The notes under the pieces are model-generated. The model saw nothing but the letters and a program-made list of their open reading frames with translations, did no database searches and was not told where the DNA came from. This document shows positions 1-12,500 of a stretch of DNA of 64,000 bases, piece by piece (within the stretch, counting starts at the first letter, position 1; every line of letters begins with the position of its first letter). This DNA is from Antedon mediterranea (Eukaryota; Echinodermata; Crinoidea; Comatulida; Antedonidae). The DNA is taken from NCBI RefSeq assembly GCF_964355755.1, contig NC_092670.1:5731001-5795000 (forward strand), in the 5' to 3' direction. A program made the translations under genes and the position numbers.

Positions 1-985
1 ATTCCCACGCGTGCGCAAATGTTTACGCGCGAGGTGCGCACGTAGCGTTAAAAACATACTTTTTTCGCGTAATTTATGTTTTTCCAGCCTTTTCTAGTAA
101 TTTTACCAACTTTTAAACAATTTCGACTTAAAATTACGTCATACGAGCACGTCGAATTGGATAATTTGCGCACGTTTTTGATCAAAAAGTTCAAAAAATC
201 GTCCAAATTATGCCTTTTTTTAAACACTGATAGTTTCTAAACTAAACGGTAAAAGTTATTTTTATTACATATTCTGGAAGTTGATTAGTTGTAGATATCA
301 GATGATACATTAATATGGCTAACAGGACATTGTGACGTCACCGTATGGCCACACGAATGTAAAAAATAGGATTTTTGTCTCTTTCGTTATTGCTCATCAC
401 ATTCAATGGAGCGCATCACGCTTATTCGTCTTCCATTTTCTCCGAGATTTAAATATTGTCTAGGTCAATCAACTATCTTTCGCATAAGTTAAAAATATTT
501 TAATTTTTCTGACGTCATCATGCCTTAAAATGTATATTACGTGGGTCAATAATTTCATCTTTACAGTAAATTTCAATCTGTAATAGCTCGTCAGAATAAA
601 AAGTGATAATCATGATTAAAACGTTTTCTTGAAGCTATTGGATTGTAGATACGAATTCATGTAATCATTTTGCCAATTGGATATTTTGACGTCATCATAT
701 GGCCAGTTGTATAAAAAAAGTCGTATTTTCATATTTTTCGTCATAGTTCATCACATTTTAAAGAGCGCGCATCTATATTTTACGTATTCAAATTTCTTCT
801 ACACGTTAATATGTTGTTGCTGAGATAATTCCCGTCCGAAATTGCTATCTTAGTGTTTCATTTTGATACCATAACCATGTTAAAAATTGGAATAAATGGC
901 GGGTTCCGTAATTCCATCTATTGTACACTGTATGTAGTATGTATACAGTATATAGTATACTGTACTTAGACACAAAACATACTGT
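1..985 (+). mobile_element. Partial Helentron-like ~1.5-kb repeat, left copy
   Basis: This stretch is collinear with the inner and 3' two thirds of the units tiling 30.8-64 kb, in the same orientation. It starts in the block ATTCCCACGCG and runs through the TATGGCC, TTCTGGAAG and CATGTTAAAAATTG landmarks. TGACGTCA palindromes sit at 333, 510 and 687, the same ~177-bp spacing as in the array. The left part lies outside the window and the right part is interrupted by a LINE tail. It is more diverged than the array units and no intact 3' hairpin follows. Confidence 0.85.
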
Positions 986-987
986 TG

Positions 988-1350
988 TTATTGCATATAT
1001 AATAATAATAATAACAATATTAACACTAATAATAATAATAATAATTTAGGTATTTGTATAGCGCCAGAATCAACTAAACCGGAATAAAAATCAAAGGCGT
1101 TTATAGTCGTTGTTAAAAAGATGCGTTTTAAGTTCTTTTTTAAAAATAGCAATAAAAGTTGATTTCGTAAAATGACGAGGGAGAGAATTCCAAAGAGAAG
1201 CAGCAGAGAACATAAAAGGCCTTTGTCCATAAGATTTGGTGTTAATTCTAGGAACAAGTAGGCCTAGTAGGTTTTGATCAGCCGAACGAAGACAAGCAAG
1301 AGGGGTGTAGGACATTATTATGAAACAAAACAGGTAGCACACCAACACAT
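988..1350 (-). mobile_element. 5'-truncated CR1/Rex1-like non-LTR retrotransposon 3' end
   Basis: Read on the minus strand, 1348-1091 encodes the usual C-terminus of a LINE polyprotein: PRINTKSYGQRPFMFSAASL, then WNSLP, then a LKTHLF motif and a stop. A short 3' UTR (GGCGCTATACAAATACC) and an ATT-repeat tail at about 990-1045 follow. It lies inside the left Helentron-like repeat, whose sequence seems to resume near 1,358 (CTTTTTCTGTGTGC). It is a dead fragment. The CR1/Rex1-like label comes from the protein tail and microsatellite ending only. Confidence 0.7.
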
Positions 1351-1380
1351 ACTATCTTTTGGGTAATACAATGGCGTAGT

Positions 1381-1530
1381 CTTTTTCTGTGTGCTATTTC
1401 TAACGTATGTCGTGCCGTGTCGTTTGTTGAGCCAATGCTGTATATTCTGTGCGTTATTTTTAACGTATGTCGTGCCGTGTCGTTTTTTGAGCCAATGCTG
1501 TATACTGTGTATATTATGATATACAAAAAT
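1381..1530. repeat. 60-bp tandem duplication at decayed repeat end
   Basis: Bases 1381-1440 and 1441-1500 are near-identical (AACGTATGTCGTGCCGTGTC in both), followed by a partial third copy. The start of each copy resembles the sequence just before the 3' terminus of array units (TTTTTCTGTGTGCAATATTC, then AACGTATGACGTG). This is probably the degenerate, locally amplified 3' end of the left repeat. Confidence 0.7.
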
Positions 1531-1539
1531 AAACACAGG

Positions 1540-1960
1540 GCAGCAAACAATATTTTTCTTGCATCAGAGCCTATGCTATATAGTGTGTATATGATAATAT
1601 ACAAAATATACATAGTTCATCACTAGTGCATGGAGGTACGCAGTATAGTAATTGAAATACCCTCGGATTACTTGTAAGCCTACGTTTCATCTTTGGACAT
1701 AAACGAAAAGTCGATAACTATGTAGATTAATTACGATATAATTTTTATTGCATAATTTCCACAAAAAAGAATTGTAGGCATATATGTATTATACATTGTC
1801 AAACAAATAAAAAAAAATACAAACAGTACTTTAACATTGTCTTTTGCAATTTGATGTATTTGTTGTTATCGTTTTATTGTCTTAATTATTCCAAACAAGC
1901 GCCGTCGATTCCAACACAATTGCACAAAGCATTTCTTTGTGAAGTATTATCATCATCATT
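1540..1960. other. AT-rich spacer
   Basis: No coding potential or recognisable element was seen. There are A-rich runs and short ATAC/TATA repeats only. Confidence 0.5.
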
Positions 1961-1967
1961 TCATTTG

Positions 1968-2062
1968 CTGTATCAGTAGATGCCTTTATTTCTTGAACTT
2001 GTAAGTGTACCCTTGCTGTATCAGTGGCTGTCTTTATTTCTTGTACCTGTAAGTGTACCGCA
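1968..2062. repeat. ~48-bp tandem duplication
   Basis: Two adjacent copies begin GCTGTATCAGT and end TGTAAGTGTACC, with a few substitutions between them. Confidence 0.75.
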
Positions 2063-2064
2063 TT

Positions 2065-2715
2065 TTATTTTACTCGGAACACTTGCCAGAACGCCTCAAC
2101 TTGTGTTGAATTTTTAGAAATGTCATCTGAATAATATAAAGAAAAAAACCTGAAACCTTTGAAAAAGCATGCAGTAGCGGATCCAATATTTTGAAATAGG
2201 GGTCCAGGGCCTAAAATGACACATTTTAGGTGTCGAACTGAAATTACTGTTCTATCTTTAGAAATACAATTTACAAAATGTAAGGAGTGGGCTGAATCCT
2301 TTAGGAGTGGGCTGAATCCTTTCCAAAACAAGTGGAACACCAAGGCCTGATTTATTTTACTCGGAATACTTGCCTGAACGCCTCAACTTGTGTTGAATTT
2401 TTAGAAATGTCATCTGAATAATATAAAGAAAAAAACCTGAAACCTCTGAAAAAGCATGCAGTAGCGGATCCAATATTTTGAAATAGTGGGTCCAGGGCCT
2501 AAAATGACACATTTTAGGTGTCGACCTGAAATTACTGTTCTATCTTTAGAAATACAATTTACAAAATGTAAGGGGTGGGCTGAATTCTTTTCAAAATAAG
2601 GGGAACACCAAGGCCTGAAAATGCAAAATTTTAGAAATACAATTTACAAAATGTAAGGGGTGGGCTGAATCCTTTTCAAAACAAGGGGAACACCAAGGCC
2701 AGAAAATGGCAAATT
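2065..2715. repeat. ~285-bp direct tandem repeat, two full copies and one partial
   Basis: Copy 1 (about 2065-2348) and copy 2 (about 2351-2620) share TTTATTTTACTCGGAA, GCATGCAGTAGCGGATCC, GGGTCCAGGGCC and AACACCAAGGCCTGA. A partial third copy (2626-2715) repeats only the last third. Copy 1 carries an internal duplication of AGGAGTGGGCTGAATCCTTT. No ORF of substance lies in it. It could be a local satellite or the remnant of an element end. Confidence 0.85.
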
Positions 2716-2819
2716 TTAGGTGTCCTATCTTTAACATTACAATTAAAATACACCCGACCATCCCCACCTCGCTATGCCCATGACAGTTGGAGTAATTAAT
2801 AATTCTTATAATTGCTCAA

Positions 2820-2995
2820 TTAAACCTTGCTATACACAAGGTCAATAAATATATTATTTTTGTTATATAACTATAATTACATTACTTATACCTGCATAAA
2901 AGCAAACCTTGCTAAACACAAGGTCAATATATATAATATTTTTGTTATACAACTTGTAACATGTCCTGGATTTGACATTATATTACAGAGCATTT
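2820..2995 (-). pseudogene. Two decayed copies of an endonuclease C-terminal segment
   Basis: On the minus strand both pieces (about 2822-2875 and 2905-2990) match the DNA encoding the NTLIDHVYSKG motif near the end of the large ORF at 3502-12759. The DNA words CCTTGCTA..CAAGGTCAAT and AACTTGTAACATG are shared, and the translations read N-I-I-Y-I-D-L-V-F-S-K and N-N-I-F-I-D-L-V-Y-S-K. Frames are broken. They lie just downstream of that ORF, so they may be tandem leftovers of the same endonuclease gene or pieces of a related element. Confidence 0.6.
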
Positions 2996-3501
2996 CAATT
3001 ACTTATTTTTATTTCAAACTCTTGCTTTAAATTTGCTCACCTAAAAATCACCTTACTTTAATTTTACCGATTATGTATTTCTACAAATAATTCTTTTCAA
3101 CATTGATCTTTTATAGTTTAGTTTTATAGTAGTCATTTTAGTTGAGTTTCATCTAGTTCTAGTATTTTTAAGTTCATTTTTAATAATTACTCATATAATA
3201 GTCCTTTTGTCAATTTAAAAAAATAAAAACATGAGCCTTTATTGTGGAATAAAGTTATATTTTCTAAATTGTATTCTCATTTACTTGACCAAAAATAAAG
3301 GAAATGTTCTTGTTTTTAAAATTAGATCTTTTTAAATTGTTATTTTAATTCTAATTGGATTCCTAAACGAATAGTTTGTATACTGTTCCTTAAATTGATC
3401 ATAGTGTACGACTGAATATATCTATTAAAAACATCAACAGTTACATTATACTAAAAGATTACATGGAAGTAAAGATATCCAAGTGAATATAAAAATTGTA
3501 A
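2996..3501. other. AT-rich 3' flank of the large ORF
   Basis: No gene was seen. A minus-strand AATAAA (TTTATT at 3238-3243) lies about 260 bp past the stop codon and could serve as a polyadenylation signal for the large ORF. No Helitron-type CTAG hairpin was found here on the minus strand. Confidence 0.45.
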
Positions 3502-6500
3502 TCAAAATGTAATTTTAATGGCCTCATGGTAACTATAATATATTGGAATCACTCCAGCTTGTAATGAGTCTAGACCTTTGCTATAAACATGGTCAATCAA
3601 CGTATTATTTTCAGTAGTAGAACTTGTAACATGTTGTTGATAACCATTCTGTGTCATTATATCATTCACTCTGGAAGGTTGTTTGAAAAGATTTTCATTA
3701 AAGTCACCCATTATGATACATTTTGTACTTACTTTATTTAACTGTTCTACTAATTTCGTCAAATTGTAACAAAATTGATTGATATCATAGCTCGGAGGTC
3801 TATATATAACTGACACAGCAACTGAAATTGGACATGTTATTAAAAATGAAATTAACTCTATATTGTTAATACCAATGTCTAACCTGCTTGAAAATTTGTT
3901 CTTGGTATAGACGGCAACGCCACCATGAGACATATTTTTTAGTTTCAATGTCAGATCATTTCTATTAGAGTATGAGTCATACCTTGCTTGGTGATACAAT
4001 TTATACGGCTCTATATTTAAGTCAAAAAAATCATCATCCTTATTCAGCCATGTTTCAGTTAGACATATGATACTAGAATTCATAAACAAATCATTACATT
4101 GAAGATCAGCAAAATGATGTTTAAGTCCTTGAATGTTATGTAACATTATAGAAAATTTAGCTCCCGACTCATTAAGTGCTCTTTCACATTGTATGTATGA
4201 ATTCATCTTGTTTAAATATTCCTTTATATTTGGATCACAATAAATCAACTTAGGATTAACATGTTCAATGGTAAGTCCAGATATTGAAGTAACACGACTG
4301 AGACCTACATATGCTTGTCCAGGCGCAAACGTTTTTTTAAGACAAACCAGAGCTTTATTCATTGTCATCCCTTGCACTTTATGAACTGTGCATGCATATG
4401 CTAATTTGAGTGGAAATTGCTTTCGACTGTATTTTTGTCCAATAGATTCTTGAAACATTTCAATTGCCTGAATGCCAATGTCATTGTTATCAAATTTCAC
4501 TTTAATTGATATTGGTTTAGCGTTTCGACTAGGCTTAATTATTTCTTCAACATGCCCCATACATCCATTTGTCAAACCTTTCTTAACATCTACATTTTTA
4601 ATCAACATCACTCTGGCATTATGTGCAATCCACAAATAATTTAGTAAATTAGTTCGACATGATTTCCGAGGTTTATTACAATGCTTGTCTTGTTTCTTGC
4701 TGTTGACAACAATGTCTTCTGCTTCAATGCATATAATATCTGTACAGGTTTTATGCAACATTTTCTCATTCCATTCATTAACCTGCTTATTACATGGGTA
4801 TATATGAACAGCATCTTCACATTGTTCGCCTGTTTCACGTGATTTCAAAACAGATAAATCGTTATCAGACAAACAATCATTTCTTTCTTTTGTTCGTAAT
4901 TTATTTAACAATACGGCAAATTCTTTATCTTCCTTCTGCCTCATGATTTCATCTAACTGTACTTTTGTAAAGTTATTTTTCCACAATGAGCTTTCTAAAT
5001 TGTCTTTATATAAAGAAGTACCTTTAACAGGCGGTAACTGATAAAAATCACCAACTGCAATTATTGAAATTTTACCAAATGGACTATCATTACGTACTTG
5101 TTTTATTTGGCGTAGTCGTCCGTGAATATACCAAAGTAACTTTTGATTTACCATTGATATTTCATCTATAATTACAATCTGCAACTGACTCAACTGATTA
5201 CGAAGTGCACTTATTTTTTCTTCTCCAAGTGGTTGATATGGAAGTGAAATATGAATGGGAATAGACAAAGCACTATGAATTGTATGACCTTTAATATTAT
5301 ATGCTGCAATTCCTGTAGGAGCTAGTTTCAATATTGACAAATCGTCCGGATTTTCCATAATTTTTCCAAGAATACGTGTTGCTTCGTTATAAATACAATT
5401 TACCAAATGACTTTTTCCCGTGCCAGCACCGCCAGTTATAAAAGTGTAAAATGATTCAGGTTGTTTGCCATTAACTTTATCTAAGCACCACTGCCTTGTC
5501 TTATAAAATATTTGTTTTTGTTGTTCATTTAAAGATCGAATCATTTTGTTTAGTTCTGGTCTTGAAATATTAGATGAATTACACTCTACTGTAGATGTTT
5601 CATTTTTTTTAAGGCCAAAATCTGGAACAAAAAATTCATTTTCTTCGTCGTCAACGTCTACATTTGGCTTTGGATTTTCTAACCTTTCTTTTTCACTTTC
5701 CGGACATAATAGGCCCCATGCATCTTCTTGTGGTCCAAATTTAGCTAAAGCCCCTTCTGCATGTTCAATATCATCAGCGCTTTTGTCAAACTTTTCCATA
5801 TTTTTATTAACTATAACATTTACTTTTTGTAATTTACGTCCATACAATTTAACTGATCCTAGCTCATAAAATTCTTGATATGTTTGAAATTTCGGTGGTT
5901 TTAATTGTTCATCTTTTCGAAATGGCAGAAATAACTGCAACATACTCATAAAATACTTTTCAGATGCTGTATTCATTGGAAACCGAGGGTACCTTACAAT
6001 AGCATTATCAGACCTTGTTCTTTTTTGGATGAATCCTAATTGTTTTTGTAATCGAAATACGTTCTTTCTTTGCGCTTTTCCTTTCATTTCTGATGTACTT
6101 AATATTCTATAATAAGAACAAAATGTTGCAAGGCACATTGTTTTAAATTCTAAATTATTTGGTCGAGCTTTATATTTGTCTAATTTATTTGGCAACCATG
6201 CACTTTGATGATCATCCATTTTGTTTTTAATTACACTTAGTGGTAAACTCATTCTAACAGGATTAGGTCCTACTGGGATAAATTCAACTTTTCTTGAACA
6301 TTGTTTCAATCTCAATCCGCATACACGATAAACACTTTCTTGCGCAGACACTTCTCGGTTGTTCATGTACACATGACCAAGTTTGCTTAAGCTTTGTCTG
6401 GCATTTTCATTTCCTTCTTTTACTTCTGATGCTGCATGAGATAAAAGTAAGCTCATTTCACGTTCAGATTTTGACATATATCCTATAACATACGTAACAC

Positions 6501-9500
6501 ATGCATATACACTGGTAATATACTGAATATCCATATTAGCATTCCATGCTCTAAGTAAGGAAGGATTGTATTGATTTACCCACACATCTTGAGGGTTTCT
6601 CTTTAAAACAATTTGTTCTTTAGTAGTTATACAATTGTTTGCATCTTCATATGCACTCTGAGTAATATTTAAACTTTTAAAAAGTTCTTTCGTAGTTTGA
6701 TACGTTTCTTCATTAATTAGAGCATCTTTTACTGAGGTTAATAATTCTTGCGCTTGTTTATTGGCATCACCATCATCATTATCATCACTGTTTTTATCCA
6801 CAATTGTAGGTCTCATAACAAATGTTTTTTCAGAAGGCTGTCTAGGGAAATTAAATCTGCAATTTGTTCCCTTCTTCTTACACGATTTCGAATGTCTTTT
6901 ACTGTGAATTTGCACACTGGTGACAATTTCATTAATTTCAGGATCTACAATTTGACATGGCACAGCACAAGAAATATACTTATCAATAAATTCAATAACT
7001 TTTTTATCTTCATCTTCATCAAAAACAGGAGCATTTTCAACCCATGCTAACATATGAACATGTGGACTTCCTCTCATTTGAAATTCTATTCTGTAAAAAT
7101 AATCTGTAACTTTACCAATGGGTTGTGATTCAGACAAAATAACATTTTGTAAAAAAGTATGAAAACGGTTGTCGAACATTCTGGCAACAGTCACTGGATT
7201 TGATTTTAGCAAATTACATTTGTCTGCCCATTCCAAATCATCAATGTTTCTTTGGTCTCCTGTTTGACTTAACAATGTAGTCATTATTTCTTTCCAACGA
7301 AAATCAGCACTTGAGAATGAAAGAAAAAATGTTGGCTTTCCAATCTGTCTAACCATTGCTAATACATCTTTTTGTGTTGCTTGCCAATAAGGTGGAGTTC
7401 CACGTATTTGTTTTAAAAATTTATAACCTTTATCAGATTTCAATATCTCCTCAATTTTGTTTATATTTTTTAAATCAGATACAGTTACTTTACTAAAATC
7501 ATCCTTTTTACTTGACCCTTTTCGCAACGCTATGGAAATACTCGATAAAATTTGTTGAAGTTCATATATAGATTGGGCATAAAATATGAATTCTGTATTT
7601 TGTGCAAACCTGTTATCTACATGCAATAATCTGTTGTGTAAATATCGTCCAAGTGTTATTTTAACATCTCTGGTGTCATGGAATGTTGGTTGACCTGTTG
7701 GAAATAGCACTGGAAATGACTTTGCTTCGTTGTTTTCATTACTTAATAATGCAATAGGGCTATTATTTTCACATGGTGCACAACAAATAATATCACGAAA
7801 ATATTCATCAACCAAATTTTGTCGCCTGTCAACAGGTTGTAAACTTGTGTCAAACGCAACGCCACACAATCTATCTTCCGCTTCTTCTTCTTCTTCTTGT
7901 TCTTCTCTGTTATTTTCTATACATGTTTGTTGATTATCTACATTAGCTTTTGCAATTTGAATGTTTTCTTTAGATAAATAATTGTGCCATTTTTGATCAA
8001 TAGCTACATCAAAATACCATTTGTTATGATCTTGTAAATATTCAAGAGCTTGAAAAACATTGGCTGTATTAACAAATTTGTATTTATAATAACCTTTGTA
8101 AGACAACTTTCGTTTCAATTTTACGGATATTAACTGATCATCAGCCTCTGGTCTAGGCAATATTTTTACAGTTTCAATAGTATTTGATGGTACACATACA
8201 ACGGGTCCATGTATTCCATGTTGGCCACCTTTGGGTAAATTCATTAACTTCATAAATGGAATATTTAATCCAATCAAATGCTGCTCTAAATTATTTAAAC
8301 TCTTTAACTCATGAGGAATTTCATGTAGTTCTAAATTATTTGAATTGGCTTCTGAAGGAACTTTTCCATTTAGCAATTTCTTGTGGCATGTGAAACAGAT
8401 CCATAAATGGCCTCTTGGTGACTTGTTTAATTGACATGGTTTAATACATTTACTGTTGCAACTATGTACATATTTTTCATCTATACATGTTTTATTTTTG
8501 TACTTTGCTTTGGTGCATTTCATAACTTGTCTTTGAAATAACATTTTAAAGCATACACAACAAACATATTCAGGACCACGAGAAATTAATTCTCTGAAGT
8601 TTTCCAAAACAAACTCAAAATTACATTTATTGGCTTTCCTTATTTTACGATTTGTCATGTTTTTCTTCACAACATTTTTTCGGAACACTGATTCACTATG
8701 ATATTTCTTTGTAAATCTTTGCTTACAACTTTGATGGAATTTTGAATTACTCCAATACTTTGCTTTCAATTTCTGTTTCAAGTTTTGTCTGAATGTTGTA
8801 TTATTACGATACTTTGTTGCTAGTTTTTTACTGAGGTTTTGTCTGAATGTTAAATTATTACGATACTTTGTTGCTAGTTTTTTAATGAGGTTTTGTCTGA
8901 ATGTTGAATTATTGCGATACTTTTCTGCTAGTTTTTGACTCAGGTTTTGCCTGAATTGTAAATTAGTCCAATACTTTTGTGCCATGTTTAGTTTATTCTT
9001 TTGTTTCAAGTTTTCTCTAAATATTAAATCATTGTGATATTTGTTTTTCCTTTTTTCTCTTAATTTTTGGCTAAATTTTTCATTTTTTTTATACTTTTCT
9101 ACACTTTTGGCTTTTTTGGTTGTTTGGTAATTCAAATTCATTTTGTAATTTTGTCTCGCGTTACTTCGTATTTTCAAATTATAATTCGGTTTACATCTGT
9201 ACGCTTTATCTTCTCTTTCTCGGTTTTTTTCTCTTTTATAACATTTATAATCGTCATTAACATATCTTATTCTGTGTGCCTCTTTACTTTTACGTTTCTT
9301 ATCCTCTCTATATACAGAATCATTTTGATATTTATTTCGTTGTGCGTCCACTTTATTGAGTTTCTTTACTTTCTGTTGTTTCATTTCTACATTCTCTGTA
9401 GCTTCAATTAAACGTTTCATCCTCATTCGAATTTTGTGATTTTGTCTTTTATTTCTTTCAGATCTTGTTTTATTGTTTCTTAAAACCTTTACTTTCTCAT

Positions 9501-12500
9501 CGGAACAAATTCGTCCAATGTGTTTACTTCGTTTTTGTTTGGGTCCTATAGCATCTCCAAGTACATCAAGTTCTTTTCGCTTTCGTGTATTTTCATTTAT
9601 TGAAATACTAGTTTTGATAACATTGGGGTCTACATTTATTTCTGATGACATGTCCGCATCATCACTATCCTCAACTCTTATTGTTTCCTGAACATCATTT
9701 AAATCGACAGATTCCACCACATTGAAATGTACATTTCTGGTATACAATATATACATACCGTTGTCAGTTGTAACATAATTTATTCTTCCTGGTTTTTTTG
9801 CAGAAAACATTTGCCAAGTCAAAAGTTCATCATTGAACGAATAAATATCTGTGTTAAGCAAGTTTGCCATTGCACTTATTTCAGTATTAGAAGCCCATGT
9901 TCCATTAACCATTACTCTCTTTTTAATCACATATTCCTTAACTGTTCTATATTCATCACTTAATGTATTACTAAACAAGTCATTTGTTTCCAATAAATGA
10001 TTACCAATTGCTTTTCTTAAAATTAAATGATTATCTTCAGTTCCAGAAATAATGTATGAAATTGCACGATAAAAACAATTACCATCACCTGTAATATTCT
10101 TAATTTGACAAGGGTGTCCAATATGTCTTGCTCGATTAATACCACAATTTATACTGGTATGTTCACAATTAATGCCAACTTTATGACACATGCTTTTTCT
10201 TTGTGCTTTTAAAAGTGGAAAAAATTTAAAATTTTTGTCAGGTCTTTCTCTATACTGAACATTAACAATTTCAATTTCGTCATCACTTTGACATTCATTA
10301 CTTGTTAAAACATCCTCTTTTTCATTACTATACTTGTGGTCTTTCATTGTAGAATCAAAATTGTTGACAAATACTGTTTTGCTGCATTTAAACTGGGAAG
10401 ATGTACCTGGTGCATCAACATCGTAATTTTCAGAGTTGTTTTGTTCACAATTATCATCTAACGTAACCGAAGACGAACATAAAACCATAGACTTGTTTTG
10501 CACATTTACACCAGTCAATTCAAACTCTGTTACATGTAAATTGCAATTCATTGATCTTGCTAGTCTTAAACAATGACTGTATACACCTTGCCAAGATGTA
10601 CTGAAAATTAGAATGCTCTTTCCATGTTCACTAACACAACCTACACGATCTCTTGCATGTGGATCAAATATAAGAAAACCATTTACACGTTTAATAACAG
10701 CAAATGTACTTCTGTTAAAATTCATGAAACACGCATCATGCTGGTGTAATTCTTGTTCAACAGCTTGTTTTAATGACAGCCCTCCATATTCAGCCATAAA
10801 TTCAACATTGCCATCTATTATGCCAAACACTGATTCTTCGGGAGATATTACAAATATGCTATCCAAAATATCCAACTCTTTCGGCAATTCAGATATCATC
10901 AAAAGATCCTCATCCATAGTGGAATCCTTTTGAATATAGTAGTACAACTCATTCCCAAGTGTCAATATTGTGTCAAGATCCTTTCTGTTAAATTTATTTC
11001 CATTTCCCTTTGTTGTATAAAGAATAGCTACAAGACTATTAGCAACACATTGTTTACCACGTGCATAGCCAAATCTAAAATCTCCTTGATTAAAACTACC
11101 CTGTGCTATAGTTACGTTGTTATCACTACTATTATACCTTATAAGTACATTTCTCGGTTGAATTTTCTTTCTTGTACTGGATGATCCCTCATCGATTATC
11201 AATACCTCTGAAAATGTATCATTTTGTGTTGAAATATCCACATCAATATTATATTGGTCAAATTTAGTTTCAGTTATAGTGTTGGACCTCATTTTCCCAG
11301 TGGATGCTTGTTTTGGTTCGTCATCAATTAACATTACTTCTTCAAATACTTCATTTTCCTTACAATCACAACCTGCTGCACATTCTTCATTTTTATGATC
11401 TGTAACATTACATCGAGTATCAAGTATACTACTAGTGTCATTCATTTTGGTAGTATTTGGTATTTTACTCACATCGTCAGCTGTTGTGTTACCGTTGTCT
11501 TTACATGTCATTATAAAATTATCATTTATTGTCATTTCGGAATTTTCAAAAACACCCATGTCCTTTGAAATAATATTTTCACCAATTCTCTCTGTTTTAT
11601 GGTATTCATTCTTATGACGTTTCAAATTCAAATCCGCATTATCTTGTGATTTTTGGATATCTGGCTTCTTACCTTTAACAAAACGACCCTTACTGTTTCG
11701 TGACTGTTTCGAATTAGAACCACCGCCTGAAAGTTGTTGTATTTTCACTTCTTTATTTTTCAAAATATCACATTTCATACATACATTTGCACTTCCGTCG
11801 AAAATTGTTTGTGAACTGCGCACTACATTCGTTTCAACACGTTCATTGTATTCTCTGTAACCATTTGCATTTGATTTATTATTTCGTCTTTCATAGAAAT
11901 CCTTTACACCTTTACCAATATATGTTACACCTGTTTCTATAAATATACCATTTATAACTCGGTTCCTCCTTTTCTTATTTCCTCTAATTCCCTTTGTTCT
12001 CTTTCTCCGATTAACAGTCTTTTTCCTTGATTTTACTCTTACCCATTCATTATCGAGCAAATCTACATTTTCTGTTTGTTGACATTTTATTTTGACATTA
12101 TTCTTTGGCTCAAATAGATTTTCATTTTTCGATAATTCTTGGAAATTAGTGAAACACTCATCATGTTCTAAAATCATATACCTGTTAGAATGACAACGAA
12201 TACCTATCTCACCCAACATATTATCAGCATAATTACTTTTTCCACACATTGAACAAATCCAAATGAATCTAGAATTACATTTGTTTTCAAAAATATCTCT
12301 TAAACATGTCGCATGAAAATGTTTACTGCAACAGTCACATATTACGTAATTGTCATCTCTTTTCACTTTAATACTACATACATCACATTTATCAAACTCT
12401 GAAACGAACGCTGTGTCATCAGATATTTTCAGATTATCATTAACTATTGCCTTAAATTCAGTTGTATCACAATCATCTGCATCACTTCCACCTTCATTTG

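Noticed and set aside
3141-3160. Plus-strand GAGTTTCATCTAGT resembling the array 3' end
   Set aside because: No hairpin stem or GCGGATAAC repeat precedes it, two bases are missing and the orientation is opposite to the Helentron ORF. Chance similarity is likely.
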